From positions 744,001 through 808,000 of the forward strand of contig JBAIAA010000118.1 in assembly GCA_037893245.1 (NCBI GenBank): a DNA stretch of 64,000 nt, read 5' to 3'. Numbering within the stretch: the first letter of the stretch is position 1; every line of letters starts with the position of its first letter. Origin of the DNA: Crossaster papposus. Lineage: Eukaryota; Echinodermata; Asteroidea; Velatida; Solasteridae. The position numbers were made by a program, and so were the translations under genes. This document shows positions 11,936 through 25,500 of the stretch, piece after piece. A model generated the notes under the pieces. The model was not told the origin of the DNA. It did not search any database and worked only from the letters and a program-made list of their open reading frames with translations.

Positions 11936-12115
11936 GTGTCCAGGGGGGGGGCTTTGGGGGCTGAAGCCCCCCGCACGCGCGGATCCCCCCAAAAAAAATG
12001 AAAGAGAAAAAAGAAGGAAAGGAGGAAAGAAAAAACGAAAGAAAAAACGAAAAAAAAAAATATGATTTGACTCAGCCCCCCGCAGGAAAAAATCCTGCAC
12101 ACGCCTCTGCAGGCT
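11930..12115. mobile_element. small inverted-repeat element, hAT-like ends
   Basis: The left end TTGGCGTGTCCAGG followed by a G-run is mirrored on the right by CCTGCACACGCC. The interior is purine-rich low complexity (GAAAGAAAAAACG iterations). Short GC-rich TIRs of this type are typical of hAT-like non-autonomous elements. No clear 8-bp target duplication was seen, so the family call is tentative. Confidence 0.5.
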
Positions 12116-13550
12116 GTTCATTTTCGAATCATTTAGTATTCGATATTCGAAACTGCGTCATGAGTTATGACCGAATAGTCAAATATTCCAAACTTGGGTT
12201 TAAAAAGAAAACAGTTTTTGAAAGGTATAAGTTACTGGGCGACGATATTAAACTTTATTTGTGGGTGAATATTGTTGCTTGTACCTGCTGATTTGTGTAA
12301 CTTTCTGGTACATGATTATTGTGTTTGATTCTCTGAAAAAAGCATGTGCAATACAGTTGGTATAACACAGGAAACTTTGGTTGCCTAGAGCCCTGGCATG
12401 GTTGTCGTGGCGCCGTCTGGGCCCGGGATTTGTCAAGCTCTGCGACCAAATAGCTCACCTCTATAAGCACAAGGCAATATGTGATGTGTAGTACACCGGC
12501 ACACGGCATCTTTGTCACTGTACATGTCTAACAAAGGAATGGGCATGGTAAGAAAAAGAAGAAACAAATGTTTTAACGAATATTCAAACTAGCAAAATGG
12601 TATTCAAATATTTGGTTGATATTTGAATATTCGAAACCCCTAGAATGTGGGACTCAATGAGCCAGTTCAGTATCTCAATGAAATAGTCTAGGTCAAAGGT
12701 TATTCAGGATAAAATTGCTGATGTAATGTCACGCGATGCTAAGCAAACTGCCCATTCTGATTGAATTTAAGATGATTGAATTTAAGATGGTGCGACCATT
12801 AATAAAGCGTGCGTTAGTTATGCGGAATGACCTGTGACCCATTTAGTTGAAATGACAAATTGAATAATTTGTATCAATATGGTCCAGTTTGATTTGACAC
12901 TGCATATTACAATGTACCTTGAAGTCCAAGACGGTCATCAATTCTACCATGGCTGTCAATCTCTTATCCTACTGTGGTCATAAGTTCTTCACACTAACCT
13001 AGCCCACATCTCTTCGTCACATCCTGGTCGTTGATTCTACGCCCAATCCTCGCTGTCAGTTCTTCCTGGCTGCCATATTTCTAGTTTCAATTTAAGATGT
13101 AATTCTTGTTATACAAATATTGTTTTAGTATTTATTAGTAATAATTAATTTATCACATCAGGTCAATAAGAAGTTTATCCGGTCTTGTAACTCATCATCA
13201 GGTTCATATTTGCCTATTTAAATGAATCATTACAATTGGCATTCCTTGGTCATAATTCTTTATAATTTGACTAAATTAATGACCAAAATTATGATCGACT
13301 GGATGTTGTGTTTTGACTTTATTACAACTTCACTGTCCAAAGGAAATTATAATTGCAATTCATGTGCTTGATGCCTCCTCAACTAGGCCCTACATAAATT
13401 GTATAAAAATGACCACTCCTTCGAACCAGCACATGGCCTATACTAGATTAAACATTCCTATAGCTTGTGAGCAATGGCCCTCGGTTCAAATCACAGCGTC
13501 ACGTGAAGCTATTTGCAGATTATTGTATTTTCTTCCTAAGTTTCATTGAT
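12116..13550. other. intergenic, nothing recognised
   Basis: AT-rich DNA without splice-bounded coding segments or recognisable elements. Short inverted stretches (ATATTTGAATATTCGAA-like near 12590-12640) occur but define no element. Confidence 0.4.
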
Positions 13551-13555
13551 CTGGA

Positions 13556-13672
13556 GTAGTCCGAGTTACTGACTGGACTCTAGTTATCGCTTCTTTAACA
13601 TTTGGACATCGCCAGATGATGTCCAAATGATAAAAAAAAAAGCGATAACTAGAGTCCAGTAACTCGGACTAG
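13556..13672. repeat. about 115-bp near-perfect palindrome
   Basis: The left arm GTCCGAGTTACTGACTGGAC..GCTT is mirrored by AAGCGATAACTAGAGTCCAG..GGAC; inner arms CATTTGGACATC and GATGTCCAAATG extend the stem. The left arm has one extra GACT. Such a stem is a short foldback MITE or a recent inverted duplication. It lies about 950 bp upstream of the nuclease start codon. Confidence 0.85.
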
Positions 13673-14333
13673 ATCTGGAGGATTTATTTTTTAATTGCAC
13701 TTGGTTTGATCATGTTTGATCATGGAGCTATACAAAAAGGCTGATGCCCATCTCATGAATGCAAAGTCACAATGAAATTGAAGGTAGCCATAAATCATTA
13801 TGGTAAAAATGTCTAAGTCTATAAACAGTGCCTTGGTTAATATTTATAATTGCCAATTTCAGTGCAACATGACATTGGTCTAGCTGCTGCCCGTTTCTGC
13901 CCATTTGATTAACAAATTGTAGGGCCTACATGTATAATTTTATCATGGTCAACAATTTTAACTGAATTAATTGGAAGTCTATCCAAAAGTCAGTAGGAAA
14001 TGGTCGAACTAGAAGTAGTAAAGTAGCCTAGGCCTACCGTTTACATTTGAGAAAAGTCGGAAAGACGTTACTAAAGACAGTCTGTGAAACTGAAAGGACG
14101 TCGCCAGCTTGTCTGGTTTATAATTCCGTTTCTAATCACCCAAAATATTTGACCTAAAGAAACACATTTTTATACACCTAAACAAAATGCATACCTGCAA
14201 ATACTTACCAAATATGCTTCACGTCATTATGACTGCCGATCATTTTTAGAATGCTATCTGATTTGTTTACTTTTATGTGTTGTCAAGTTGTTTACTACAC
14301 GTGGGGCGATGTGTCACACACAAGTTCGCTTAC

Positions 14334-14344
14334 CAAAATGGCGG
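14334..14344 (+). promoter_or_regulatory. YY1-like site upstream of the nuclease gene
   Basis: AAAATGGCGGC matches the animal YY1 consensus and lies about 285 bp upstream of the XPG-like start codon, in a locally GC-rich stretch (14300-14620) unlike the surrounding AT-rich DNA. No TATA box is evident. Promoter function is inference. Confidence 0.4.
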
Positions 14345-14619
14345 CCGATCTGCTCCATGCCGTACTACCATCAGCCAATGGGCGTTTAGTACACAGTAAA
14401 CTGTCTTGCGCCGCTGCGCGGCGCTCTAGGGTCTTTGCTTGCAAGGTACACATTGATTCATAGCATTGTGCACACACGTAGACGTGACACAGCACATGCA
14501 CAATTCCACGCACGAGGCACGGTGATCGCGCCCTGTCTGATCGCGTTGCAAGCCCGTCTTTTTGAATGACACACCGGCGGTAGCGTGGTATTGTGATCGG
14601 CCGGCCAACTGTTTACAGC

Positions 14620-17600
14620 ATGGGAATCAAAGGCCTGCTGTCGAAATTGCGTGAGCATTCCCAAAGGATACACATATCAGAGCTTCCCCCAAACAGTCGG
14701 ATCGGGATTGACGCCTCTATTTGGCTGTATAAAGGAGCTTCCAAGTGTTGTTTAGAGCTCGTACAAGGAGTAGACACCGACATGTAACACATCATGTTAC
14801 AAATGTATATCGTTTCCTTGACCTTGCTCTATGGTGATATTTTAAATGGATCACACAATCATAAACGGATAGTATAATCATGGATGAATAAGATTAAGAA
14901 GGAATGTTGTTGAATTGTGAAATTGCATATTGTTAGTTTTGGAATTCGACAAAATTCTACAAATTCGTTAAAAAGAGGCATTACAGATAGATCTGCTTGT
15001 TGTAGTTGTTGTAGGGGTGGTCCATGACTTTTAACCAGGCTTATACATGTAATTACATGTGGAATGTAAATACATCCTATTTTTAACATTGAGGTAGGCC
15101 CTAGTCATGGTAGGGATACGATGTACATAACATTGTGATGACTCGGTGACCATCTAAAAACAAAGTGAATTTTATAACACTTTCCATACATGGACATCAC
15201 TATAAATTTTCCCCTGCATGCATAATTGATCATAAAAATTAATAGAAAGCAACAGCAAGTCATAGAAATTTCAATTTAATAGCAGAGACAATATTTCAGC
15301 ATTTACAGAATATATTAAAAAATTTAAAACCAGTCTCGGTCAAAGCATGGAGGAAAAAGTATTTCTTCGTGGTCATAGGGCTTGATGAGTACAGGGTGAT
15401 CATTAAGCCATGTCCAGGTATGGACAATTTTCCAAAGTTTTCTTTTCTTAAAAGATTGTTTTTAAACGTTGGATTCGCGTGCCAACATTTACATTTGGAT
15501 TTATTGTTTTTGATTCATACTGGATGCAGATACATCAAGACATTTCTTGATGCCATAAAACTATTGGAGGGGAACAACTTGCAACCAGTTGTGGTTTTTG
15601 ATGGCGAACCACTACCTGCTAAGGCTCATCTGAATGAACAACGAGCTAGGTAAGATATGCACTGATGCTTCGAAAACAAAATCAACTTGCAGTTATTTTC
15701 AGTCACATTTTAAAAATATTTTTGTTAATGTAATTTAAAGTTCAACTGTGTTTTCCTCATGTGTCCTGGAGGAAGGTTGCAATTTTTAATTTACATTGTA
15801 CCACAAATTATGACAGTGCTTGGCCCTAACATTATAAATTATTTAAATGTTCAATTGTTACAGTATAATAAACAGATGAAATGTAACTACAGATGAAATG
15901 TATACAGATGATAATATTGTGAATACAAAAAGGAACCACTGTAATGTACTTTAATTTTCTTTTAATTTCAAATCATCATTATATCATACACGTATCTGAA
16001 TTTTTATTTTGTCTAGTGTTAGACGAGATGCCCGTGTGCAGGCACTGTCTTTACTGAGGGAAGGACAAGATGTTCATGCAAGGAGACGGGCTGCGGCTGC
16101 TGTACATGTCACCCCAGAAATGGTTGACAATGTTATAGTGGTGATTTTTTTTCTTTTGTTTGAAGGAAGGGGGATAAGAATAAAAATTACTTAAGAATTA
16201 TGTGTAGTCTCCCTGTCATTACATTTAGTTTTCATCATAAAGTCACTATTACACAGTTCAAGAAAATTAATGTCAGTGAAGTTCTTTGTTCAGTTTGATT
16301 ATTATCAAATGGAATGTACATTTGTAACCGTCTACTGTTTTCTAAAAGCAATACTGTTATGGTATAACCATAATGCCTCATGTCACATGCTGTGAATGTT
16401 CAGGGACATAATGACATCTACCTTTCAAAATAACTTGCACTTGTTACATTTTTCTACAGTCTTTGAATCGGAACCATATTCCTTGGCAACAAGCACCTTA
16501 TGAGGCCGATGCCCAACTAGCCTACATGTCTGTCAATGGACAGATTCAGTATGTTATATCCGAGGATTCAGATCTACTCGTATACGGAGCGTTACAAGTA
16601 AGTGTCGTGAACATTTTTAATGATTAAAAATTATACTTGCTAATCATAAACCGTAAAAATAATAATGAAGAGAAGAGGGTTACATACTCAAAACTAAAGA
16701 GTTCATTTAAATTTATAAAATGTTATTGCCAGCAACATTGTCAATAATAGTGAAGTTTGATTTTTGATGTTATAGTTTGTCAATGGATTCCACCTGAAAT
16801 ACAACAATTCCTTTTGAAAGGTTGACATGGTATCTCAGCAACACAATTTATTAAACATCAGAATTTGGCGTTCAGAATTTTGTGTCATATTTATTAAGAG
16901 GTATGTATTTTTAACTAAAAGTTTAATTCAATGATGCCCTACACAGGTCATTTACAAGTACAACTGCATTAATGGAAGTGGAGAAATGTTGAAGAAGACA
17001 GACCTACAGAGAGCATTTCCCGGCTACACACGCACAAAGTTTCAAGAAATGTGCATCCTAAGTGGTTGTGACTACCTTCAGTCACTGGCAGGCGTTGGGC
17101 TAGCAAGAGCTGAAAAATTTGTCAACAGTGTTTCAGCGGCAGATATCACTCGGGTAATAATTGATAAATTTTACTTAACCTGACACATTTCCCAAAAGAG
17201 GTACTACAGAGAAAAAGAAAAAGCTAACATACAATTAAAGCCAATTAATAATGTCAATCTAGCCTGTCGGGTTCCTTTTCAGAGACCACATGAAAACCTT
17301 TGTAAAAAAAGGGCTGCAACCATCTAGGAGAGTTGTCTGGCAGACATCTTGAAAAGACCTCCTCCATAGTTTCCTGGAATAAAGGCAGGACCCTGTTCTT
17401 TATTATTAATTTCTTCCTCAACATACATATTTTATTTTATAACACAGGAACTGCCAAATATTGGAAGGGTACTTGGCAGAGCATTGGTTGTGGAGCAAGA
17501 GTACATGGAGAACTTTAAGGCAGCACTCTTTGCTTTTAACCATCACGTCGTTTTTGATGAGAACAAGGGTGACCTCGTCCCATTCACACCATACAAACCA

Positions 17601-19206
17601 GGTTTCAAACTGTACCCTTCAGGGGGAATGTATCCTTTTTGTTACCATTGTAACAACATTTTCCTTTGTTGCTGTATAAAAACCGATTTGTGCTCCACCA
17701 CCTATATGTTTTAACTGGTCGTGACAAATAAGCCAATACAGTCAAAAAAATATACTTAACTTTGTGATAATAATTAAACAGGACTGACAGGAAGTTGCCA
17801 CTCCAGGGCAACATGGATGCATTGTTGTTTACTCTTGGTGACTTTGACATATCTGGTAAGCACAATATCTCTTTGAATTATGGGAAGATAGTGTTATTAG
17901 CTTTCATATAATGACATAATGACATATTGACATTACCCATCACATACAGTAATAGTGAAGTTGCCGTTCATTACACGATATTAATAAATACCTAGGAGAG
18001 TTGCTGGCTTCTGATTGGTTGAGACTCGATCAAGTGGAGTGGATTATCAGGTAGTAATAGCATGGGTTTCAAGAAGAAGCGAATAAATGTTACCTGAACC
18101 AGCAATAATCAAGCATCATGTAAGCCAATGATTGGCCGAATGCAACAGTTCTACGGTAACTTGTAACAAGGACGCGTCAAATCTTGATACGGCGCGCTAT
18201 AAAATGTACGTGTAAAACGTTTGTATCTATTCGCGCGGCATATTTCAGTGGCATAACTACGGGAAGAAAAGTGGGGGGGGGGGGGGGGGGGGGGGGTGTG
18301 CACCCCACCTGATAATGCGGGTGACCCCTGAATATTTCTCTGCCATATTTCCCATTTGGCCCAAAAGGAAATTTAGACCGATGTTCTATCCATTTTGCAG
18401 GTGTTCTTGACACGTCGTATGAGCCGGACATCACTTTTGAGAATTCAACATCAAGTCCTGATGATTCAACTCATTTACTGCGATCAAGGGGAGAGTTCAT
18501 TCACAATGTTGAGATTATCAGAAATTACAACTGGACAGTACCAGGGCTCCCTGTACTCACACTGTCCCTTGCTCTTGGAACAGGGCTTGTCAACAAAGAG
18601 CATTCCCAAATAGCCCTGAACCTGACACCACCATGGGGCATCCATCAGATCCCAGAACATGTTCATACTTCAGTGAAATGCATGGAAAAATGTGACATCT
18701 CCATCGAAGATAAGGATTACATTCTCTTATGGAAGTGGGAGTTTGTTTGGGATGGTGTTCAGTCCAGTGGAACGTCTAGTGAGATTGAACTGACAGGTAG
18801 TGCCAGTGAACTAGATAGTACAGAAAGCCCTGATATAGTTCTGTCTGGTGAAAGTAGCCCTGAAGAGGATGTCGAGCACTCCCTACCATTTAAAGTAATG
18901 GGAAGTGTTTATAAAGTTTCACGGCAGGACATGCTGCTTTCAGCGAAGGAGGCAATGGACAGAGGAGAAGAGGTTGGAGTAACCTTAGAACCAGAACCGA
19001 ACAACCCAAAGGATCCAAGAGCAATTCAAGTAATTCTACACACAAACAACAAATCTGCATGTGTGGGCTACATACAGCGAGAACTCACAGAGTTTATTCA
19101 CCCTCTGATTGTAGATTTTCAAATTGTGAAATTATGTGTGTCACATATCAAATTCCAGTTATTTAATCCTCCTGGTTATTATCTCAAAATTATTATCTCA
19201 AAATAA
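14620..19206 (+). CDS. EXO1/FEN1-like XPG-family nuclease with C-terminal HIRAN-like domain
   Basis: Eight exons join in phase: 14620-14783, 15530-15649, 16017-16140, 16460-16597, 16947-17153, 17448-17629, 17782-17855, 18401-19206, giving 604 codons and a stop. The donor of exon 3 could be 16137 instead. The protein starts MGIKGLL, the usual XPG N-terminus whose Gly2 becomes critical after Met removal. Active-site acids are all present: D31 (IGIDASIW), D79 (VVFDGEP), E151 and D153 ([10 protein letters not shown]), D172 and D174 (SEDSDLL), D224 (LSGCDYL), then the helix-hairpin-helix GVGLARA at 231-237. Spacing is nearly identical to EXO1 as recalled. An acidic Ser-rich linker (about 430-490) leads to a HIRAN-like region (about 497-590) with [16 protein letters not shown] and VGYI. 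Predicted activity is 5'-flap or 5'-3' exonuclease. It converges with a transposase-like gene 385 bp downstream. No AATAAA lies between stop and neighbour. It is unlike true EXO1 in lacking the long mismatch-repair C-terminus. Confidence 0.92.
18240..18345. repeat. G-run and GTGGCATAACTAC element end inside the nuclease intron 7
   Basis: GTGGCATAACTACGGGAAG followed by a pure G run of about 22 bases and GTGTGCACCCC interrupts the intron between exons 7 and 8. Related GTGGCGTAACTAC sequences lie near 1870 and 11450 (complement), so this is the end of a dispersed repeat inserted in the intron. Confidence 0.55.
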
Positions 19207-19553
19207 CTATCACAAGAAAAGGTAGATGGGAAGCTCTTGTACTGCTGAAATCACTCAGTGTGCGTTGAAACATTATTGTTCCAAACTACAATTTGACGAG
19301 GTACTTCGCTCATTTGAGTAAAGTGTACTGCTTTACCGATTTAAATAATTTTAATAATTTATTGTATTTTCGATAATTAACAAAGACAAATGTTAAAGCA
19401 GGTTTTCGAAAGTTCAACAATTAATGTATGATCACAACTTTTATATTTTGGTATTTCAATCTTTCCGTAAAGGCTTTGGAAAGTCATATACATGTTTCCA
19501 AACTTTTGGAAAATTCGCGACATCATCAGGATGACAGACGCACAGATGTCGAG

Positions 19554-19559
19554 TTTATT
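19554..19559 (-). terminator. candidate polyadenylation signal of the transposase-like gene
   Basis: AATAAA on the minus strand lies about 32 nt past the TGA at 19591-19593. It is the nearest canonical signal and would end the transcript inside the 385-bp gap before the convergent nuclease gene. Confidence 0.5.
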
Positions 19560-19590
19560 AATAGTGCTATGTCATTTTGGAGCTCAGTAT

Positions 19591-22500
19591 TCACAAATTG
19601 GGTGGAGCAGGAAGAGGGTTCTCCACATGGTGATATTTGTCCCTGATAGTCCGCCGACCTGCCCTTGGGGCTTTCGCCATGGCTGGGTTTTGCTTGGCTG
19701 GGTTCCTGACGGCCCATGTCTGTTCCAGTCGCTCTTGACCTTTTCTAGATGATATGTTAAATGATGGCAGTGGTCCCAGTTGATACCTATCATCTTTCGA
19801 TTGATGGTAGAAAAAAGGGAGATCTGTGTCTAACCTCTTACAAAATTCATTGAGGATCTTCCTGAAATGAAAGCACAGAAACATAATTTCAGATTTAACT
19901 ACCGTTCAATGTCATATGTTTCTTTGCAAATACCGTCTGTTCAAACCGCATATATTTTGTTGACAAATCAATTTAATTTTTTTTAATATGCCCTTTTACA
20001 AAAACCTCAGGTTGTTCTAACAACTATGCCCAGCCCAGTAAGCTTTGTTTGTCTACCACCATGCTTTTAAATCTTGCCACCAGGTTCGAAGACCATGTTA
20101 CAAATGAAAAAATGTAAAGACAATAATTCAATTTGTTCTAGAAATAATTCCTGGCCCTACGCAATACTAACAAATTTTACTTGGGAGAATTTGTATGAAT
20201 TCATCCCCCAATTTTCATGCGAATATCAACCTATATTTAAGTATGCATTCGAACCTCAATAATAAGAGCACTGTTAATACAACATTATGTTTATAACAAG
20301 TAACATTTTAGGTCCCAATTACTTGTTCTTCTTTGTGTTTATTCCTGATAAAATGGTAATCAGCAAAGTCCCAAGGACCTTATTAACAAGGTTTGACTGT
20401 ACAACTCGGAGAACACTGTACCTGTAGCTAAAGATGAAGTCTTTGTGGTCAAATATTCTACCAAGCATGTGGTGGACTACTGATATAAAAGCTTCCACAT
20501 CATCAGAGGTTGCAGCACGGGGATGTTCGGGAGGGAGTCCTTCTGACACAAGTTCATGTCGCATTTGTTGGCTCTCTATGTTTGCAAACAATCCAACCAC
20601 CACTTCTCTTGTAAAACCCTGCAACCCTTTTACTGATCTGTGGAGCATCAAAAGTCATGTATGTGTACTACATTACATTTTTTGTTAAAAGAAAAGGCAA
20701 TTTTCATTTGTCATTCCAAATTACATTGTGGTGTATTCATTAGAAAAGTCAATTTCATTTGTCATTCCAAATTACATTGTGGTGCATTTGCTAAACTAAG
20801 GCATCATACACCAGATATCTATTGATATATTGAGCATCATATGACTGCTGTCACATTCATGCTTGCATTTCCTGTTATCATTCTGAACGAAATAATGTTT
20901 CACTCAATGGTTACATTGGAGGTGGTTTTTGGCAATAAAGTGAAGTTCATGAAGAAAAGAAATGAGCATTCTTTGCTGTGAGTAATATTTTTCTTGTATA
21001 TTGATGTACACATGGTAATGTTACCCCACACAATTACACCATAGAAATGTATATTGAAGGAGGACAGGTCACAGGATGAGTAGAAGCAAGCCTGAGACTA
21101 TGACTTTCACATGGTTGCTACACAACAATATCCAGTTATACACATGAAATATTACCTGTTGACATCAATGTAGGAATAATCTCTGGTGCTTGCTCCAAAC
21201 AGCCAATCCTCTAAGATGAATGTCAGCATGTCCTTATTGAACTGTGACCTCTGTTCCTCAGTAACCCCTCTTCCATCTGTAGCCTTGTGCCAGTTGGCAA
21301 CTACTCGAGCAAACCTGAAACAACCAAATGTGGAAAGGGAAATTATCAATATTCAATTGTCAATGTATTGCACTTTGCAAGAAGCTAAAGCATGCATCTG
21401 ACACCAATACCCAGTCAAATGTGGTGGAAGTATATGTAAACTGTGACATTGAAAATGCTGAAAGAAACATGATATTATTTTAACAAAATTAATTGATGAG
21501 CAAAAACCATGTTTGTTGCTAGGACGACCCTTAACGATGCTTCAAATGGAAAATTATGACTTGAACTGTATTAAAAACTGTATGAGCAATTCAGCCTAGG
21601 TTAATGTCTGTATTGAACAGAATACGAGGCTGACAAAATATGAAAATATAGACAACAAATAGAAAAACTCCATTACAATATTTCAGAAAAAAAATTAAAT
21701 TTGCATTAAAAAAACAAAGAGAGAAACACCTGATTGTAAAAACAACAGGGAACATGATATGATAATGGGAACAAGGGAACATTGTGATTAAAAACAACTG
21801 AATTATGAATTTGATTAGGAAATAACGCGTTTGTTTCTGGCACGATTCTTGACGACGTTCTGATGCAGATCCAAACTACCCATCGTTCACCCTACTGTAA
21901 TAACATAAATTGTCTAATTATCTTTTGTTTCACATGATTTAGTAACAGCTCTGTATGTAAACAGTAAGAGAGTAAACAATGCAATATGATTTGATAATGA
22001 AGCTGTTTCAAATGGGGAACACATCAAATGGAAATAATAATACATTAGATATATATCCAGATATCCTGAAAGAAAAGCAGATATTTTTCATCAACAGAAG
22101 ATATCTGGAAAACAACAAACAATTAAATAGAACAATGATAAATTTGTGAATGAAATTAGTATGAGCATGTTCAAAAAGCCGAAGCTTATGGTTAACATGC
22201 CCTTAACAAATTCATTGGTTAGGGGATCCACTAAACGTGCATAAAAATAAATTCTTTGTTTTTTTGTTTTCATGCATGTACACAGGGCAAACCTGGCTTC
22301 ATTGGTGTAGTCTTTCCTTTCCATGAAGGAAATGACTCCAGGACTGAACATCCTTTCACAGTCTGACACATTTTGTTTTCGTTGCCCAGTTACTGCTGCT
22401 ACTGTTAGCCCAGTACTGGGGTCTTCAAGAGCTTCCACCCACCTATCCATACATTGTTAGCAAAATTATTACAATATAGACTGCATAATATTAATACATG

Positions 22501-25500
22501 TAGGAACAAATATAACAATACATCAAATCAGTCCATAAATGATCCAGCATGGAATCCTTGATTTGCAGTGCAGAAAACAACACCCATGCTTGTAAAAACA
22601 TCATTTCAAAAATTGATTTCCATCCTTTCAAAAACGTCATACTTTGCATCCTAATTGGGCGGTTGTTGTGTATAATTAGGGTCAAGTAAACATTTCAATG
22701 AAATTAAAACATATCCAATGTAAATCACCTTTTCATGTTGCAGTCAGGAATAGTTCCACGTCTCGCACAATTGGTGATTCGCTTCAGAAGATGACAGTGG
22801 TCCTCCCTGTCATGAAATTCGACTCTGGTGTCTGGGTCAACCTCAGGAACATACAGGTGATGTTTGAAGTCGATCTGCTGTTCTAAGTACTTCTTTATAG
22901 TATGCCTGTAAATGTATGTAGCCATAACACTGCGAAGACATTCTGTAACACTTTCTGAAACTCCTGCAATAATTGACCAAATAATTATTTACTTTGTAAT
23001 AAATTCATATATAAGTAGAATGAAAAATATAAAAATACTAAAGTCAAGTTCATGATAATGCTAGCTCCTGTTTAACCAGTTCGCGCCGGGATTATTTTAA
23101 CAACGCCGAGCCGACGGGCGGGATTATTTTTAACGAAACTCGATCCGAAGCGTGTTCAGGCTGATAGTGCCGGGAAGCACACCCACGCATTTCCGGCCTT
23201 GCGCGCTGCTGACATACATTTCCGAACTTGAACTTGGCGTGTTTATGCGTCATCCGTTTTAAATTTTGGGAAATTTTTGCGTTTATATACGTCATCCGGC
23301 GCGAACTGGTTAGAAAATATTGTGGTAGTGGCAGTCACAGGTATGGATTTTTATGTACAATGAAAGACTCATTAAAAAGTGAGAGTTATTTAAAAAGTAC
23401 AGTTTTTTGACTTGCACTTAATTTGTTCGAGTGTTTCTGGGTTAAAAATACAAAAACCGATATAACTACCTGGTGTCCACGTATGCACAACAGATGCTGG
23501 AGCATATAGGTGTTCATGAAGCATGTGCATTGCTGCCTTGAATGACACACCTTGCTGTAGCCGATCATATAACCACACAACATCAACAGTAGGTACAGCT
23601 GGATGAGTAACAGCAGCGCGAACAGTTGTTTCATCTGACTCAAAGATTACAGTTTGAGAGTTGATATTAAGAAATTGACAGTTTTAATCAAAACGAAATG
23701 TCTATTTTAATTAACTTTCTTTTTTTTTATAAAAAAAAATAAAAAATAAAAAAAAATGAGAAGTTGGTTACATTGATTACAGGACAATACCCATTTTTTT
23801 TTTTTTTACATGTGCATATCTAAGTGTCAGTACATTTACAGCTTTTCAAAAGTAGAGGTGTGGAATGGGGAGAGAGTTGTAAGTTTTAGTTGTGAAATGG
23901 TCCTTACAAGCAGAACTGCAAACAATTGGATGGAATATTTCTCAGTAACAATGACAAACATAAAATGAAAATATGGTCTTACACACTGCATGAGTAAAGA
24001 AAAGATTACCAGTAACAGTTGGAGTCAAGTAACTTTTGAGGTCATGCACAGGGATTGCTTTGGATTCCCTCTTTGCATCCATTAATAGCTGAATAGTTGA
24101 TACAGGCCGAGTTTCTCCTTGTGTCCGTAAGGAGTTCCACTCACCATCTGTCACAAAACCTGAAGTAATGATAACAATTTTCCAATAATGTATTCAGAAA
24201 TTTCAAACATTAGTTTGAAACATAACAAAATTTACCTTCTCCCATTATTCTTATTTTTAAAAATGTGTTCTATTAAGAACACGTGGAGTCAGGTTGGTGT
24301 GGTCCCTTTCCTTGTCTTTCACCTGTGCAATTTGCATTTCGGCCTTAGCCAACATGGGAATGTCGATCGATTTCAGTCCCCGATGTGATTTGGGCAGAAT
24401 ATCATTTCTGGGTCTTTCGGGCCCTGTTCCAACAAGACTGCGACCCTTTGGACAAGGAGTTCCTGTGGTCAGGGTTGGTGTAGTCCAGTATACTTTAGTG
24501 TTGTACCCTGGTGTTGTACCATGTTGTACCATCATCAATCCCAACTGATATCCTCTGCGTATCTTCATATCAGTATGAAATTTTCCTGTATATTTAACAT
24601 TATTTGAAGGTGAATGATTCTGATGAAAGCTAGAGCTATTTTAAGTATGGAGCCGAGCTAAATATTGTTACTCCCTGATCATTTCCACTCAAGCCAATGA
24701 TATAAATATATAGGCCGATGCCTCCAGTCCATGGGTGGATATTCCTGGGCCACATGCTGTACATGTACCACCATCAATCCCAATAACTACCTCCTGTGTC
24801 TCTCCCCTTTCAACTTGCCGACAATTCAAGAATCTCCAATCTCATAACTCCCATTACATATAAATAAAGAATATTTATTTACCAACTACAGTCATTCCAA
24901 CTGATTTCATTGACATCTTCAGCTCCCTAGCTAAACTCCTGATCTGGTCATCGGTTGCTGTTGAGATGGGCATTACTCTCACTGGTAAAGCATAAGGCTT
25001 GCTTCTCCTAAGTTCGTCCGAGATCATGAAAATCAGCAGATGGGTGGCAACTTCTCTACTGGCTCTTGTTAATCCAACTACATATGACCTTAGTTCTGAT
25101 TGAAGCTTAACCATGTCTGTCCTGTCGCCTAAAGCACAGACATAAATAGATAAATACATGTATTACATGTACCACACTTACTTTCTTCATGTATACACCC
25201 TGGTATGATTTCATTAATTTCCTTGCAATAACAGATTAACGCACATGGCTACTCAGCAACATACTATTGATTCAATTAATTTTCTAGTCTTGGTTCCAAG
25301 GCGTTACTAGGAGGATAATTCACCATAAACACAGACATAAACCTATGTACTTTATGTCTGTGGCTGGATGCATTCCACATCCCATAAATCACAGAAATAT
25401 AAAGATTTTTGTTATGTCTGTGCCATATATACACGAAAGCTGACTTTGTCGACGAAGGACACCCGCTTTAGTGAATCGCTGCTGTCCAAATCGGTACGCG

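Noticed and set aside
11998-12291. 97-codon plus-strand frame rich in Lys and Glu
   Set aside because: It is translation of a GAAAGAAAAAACG low-complexity run inside a MITE.
14620-19206. calling the nuclease gene EXO1
   Set aside because: The nuclease core resembles EXO1, but the protein lacks the long mismatch-repair tail, ends in a HIRAN-like domain, and sits beside a transposase-like gene; a gene symbol would mislead.
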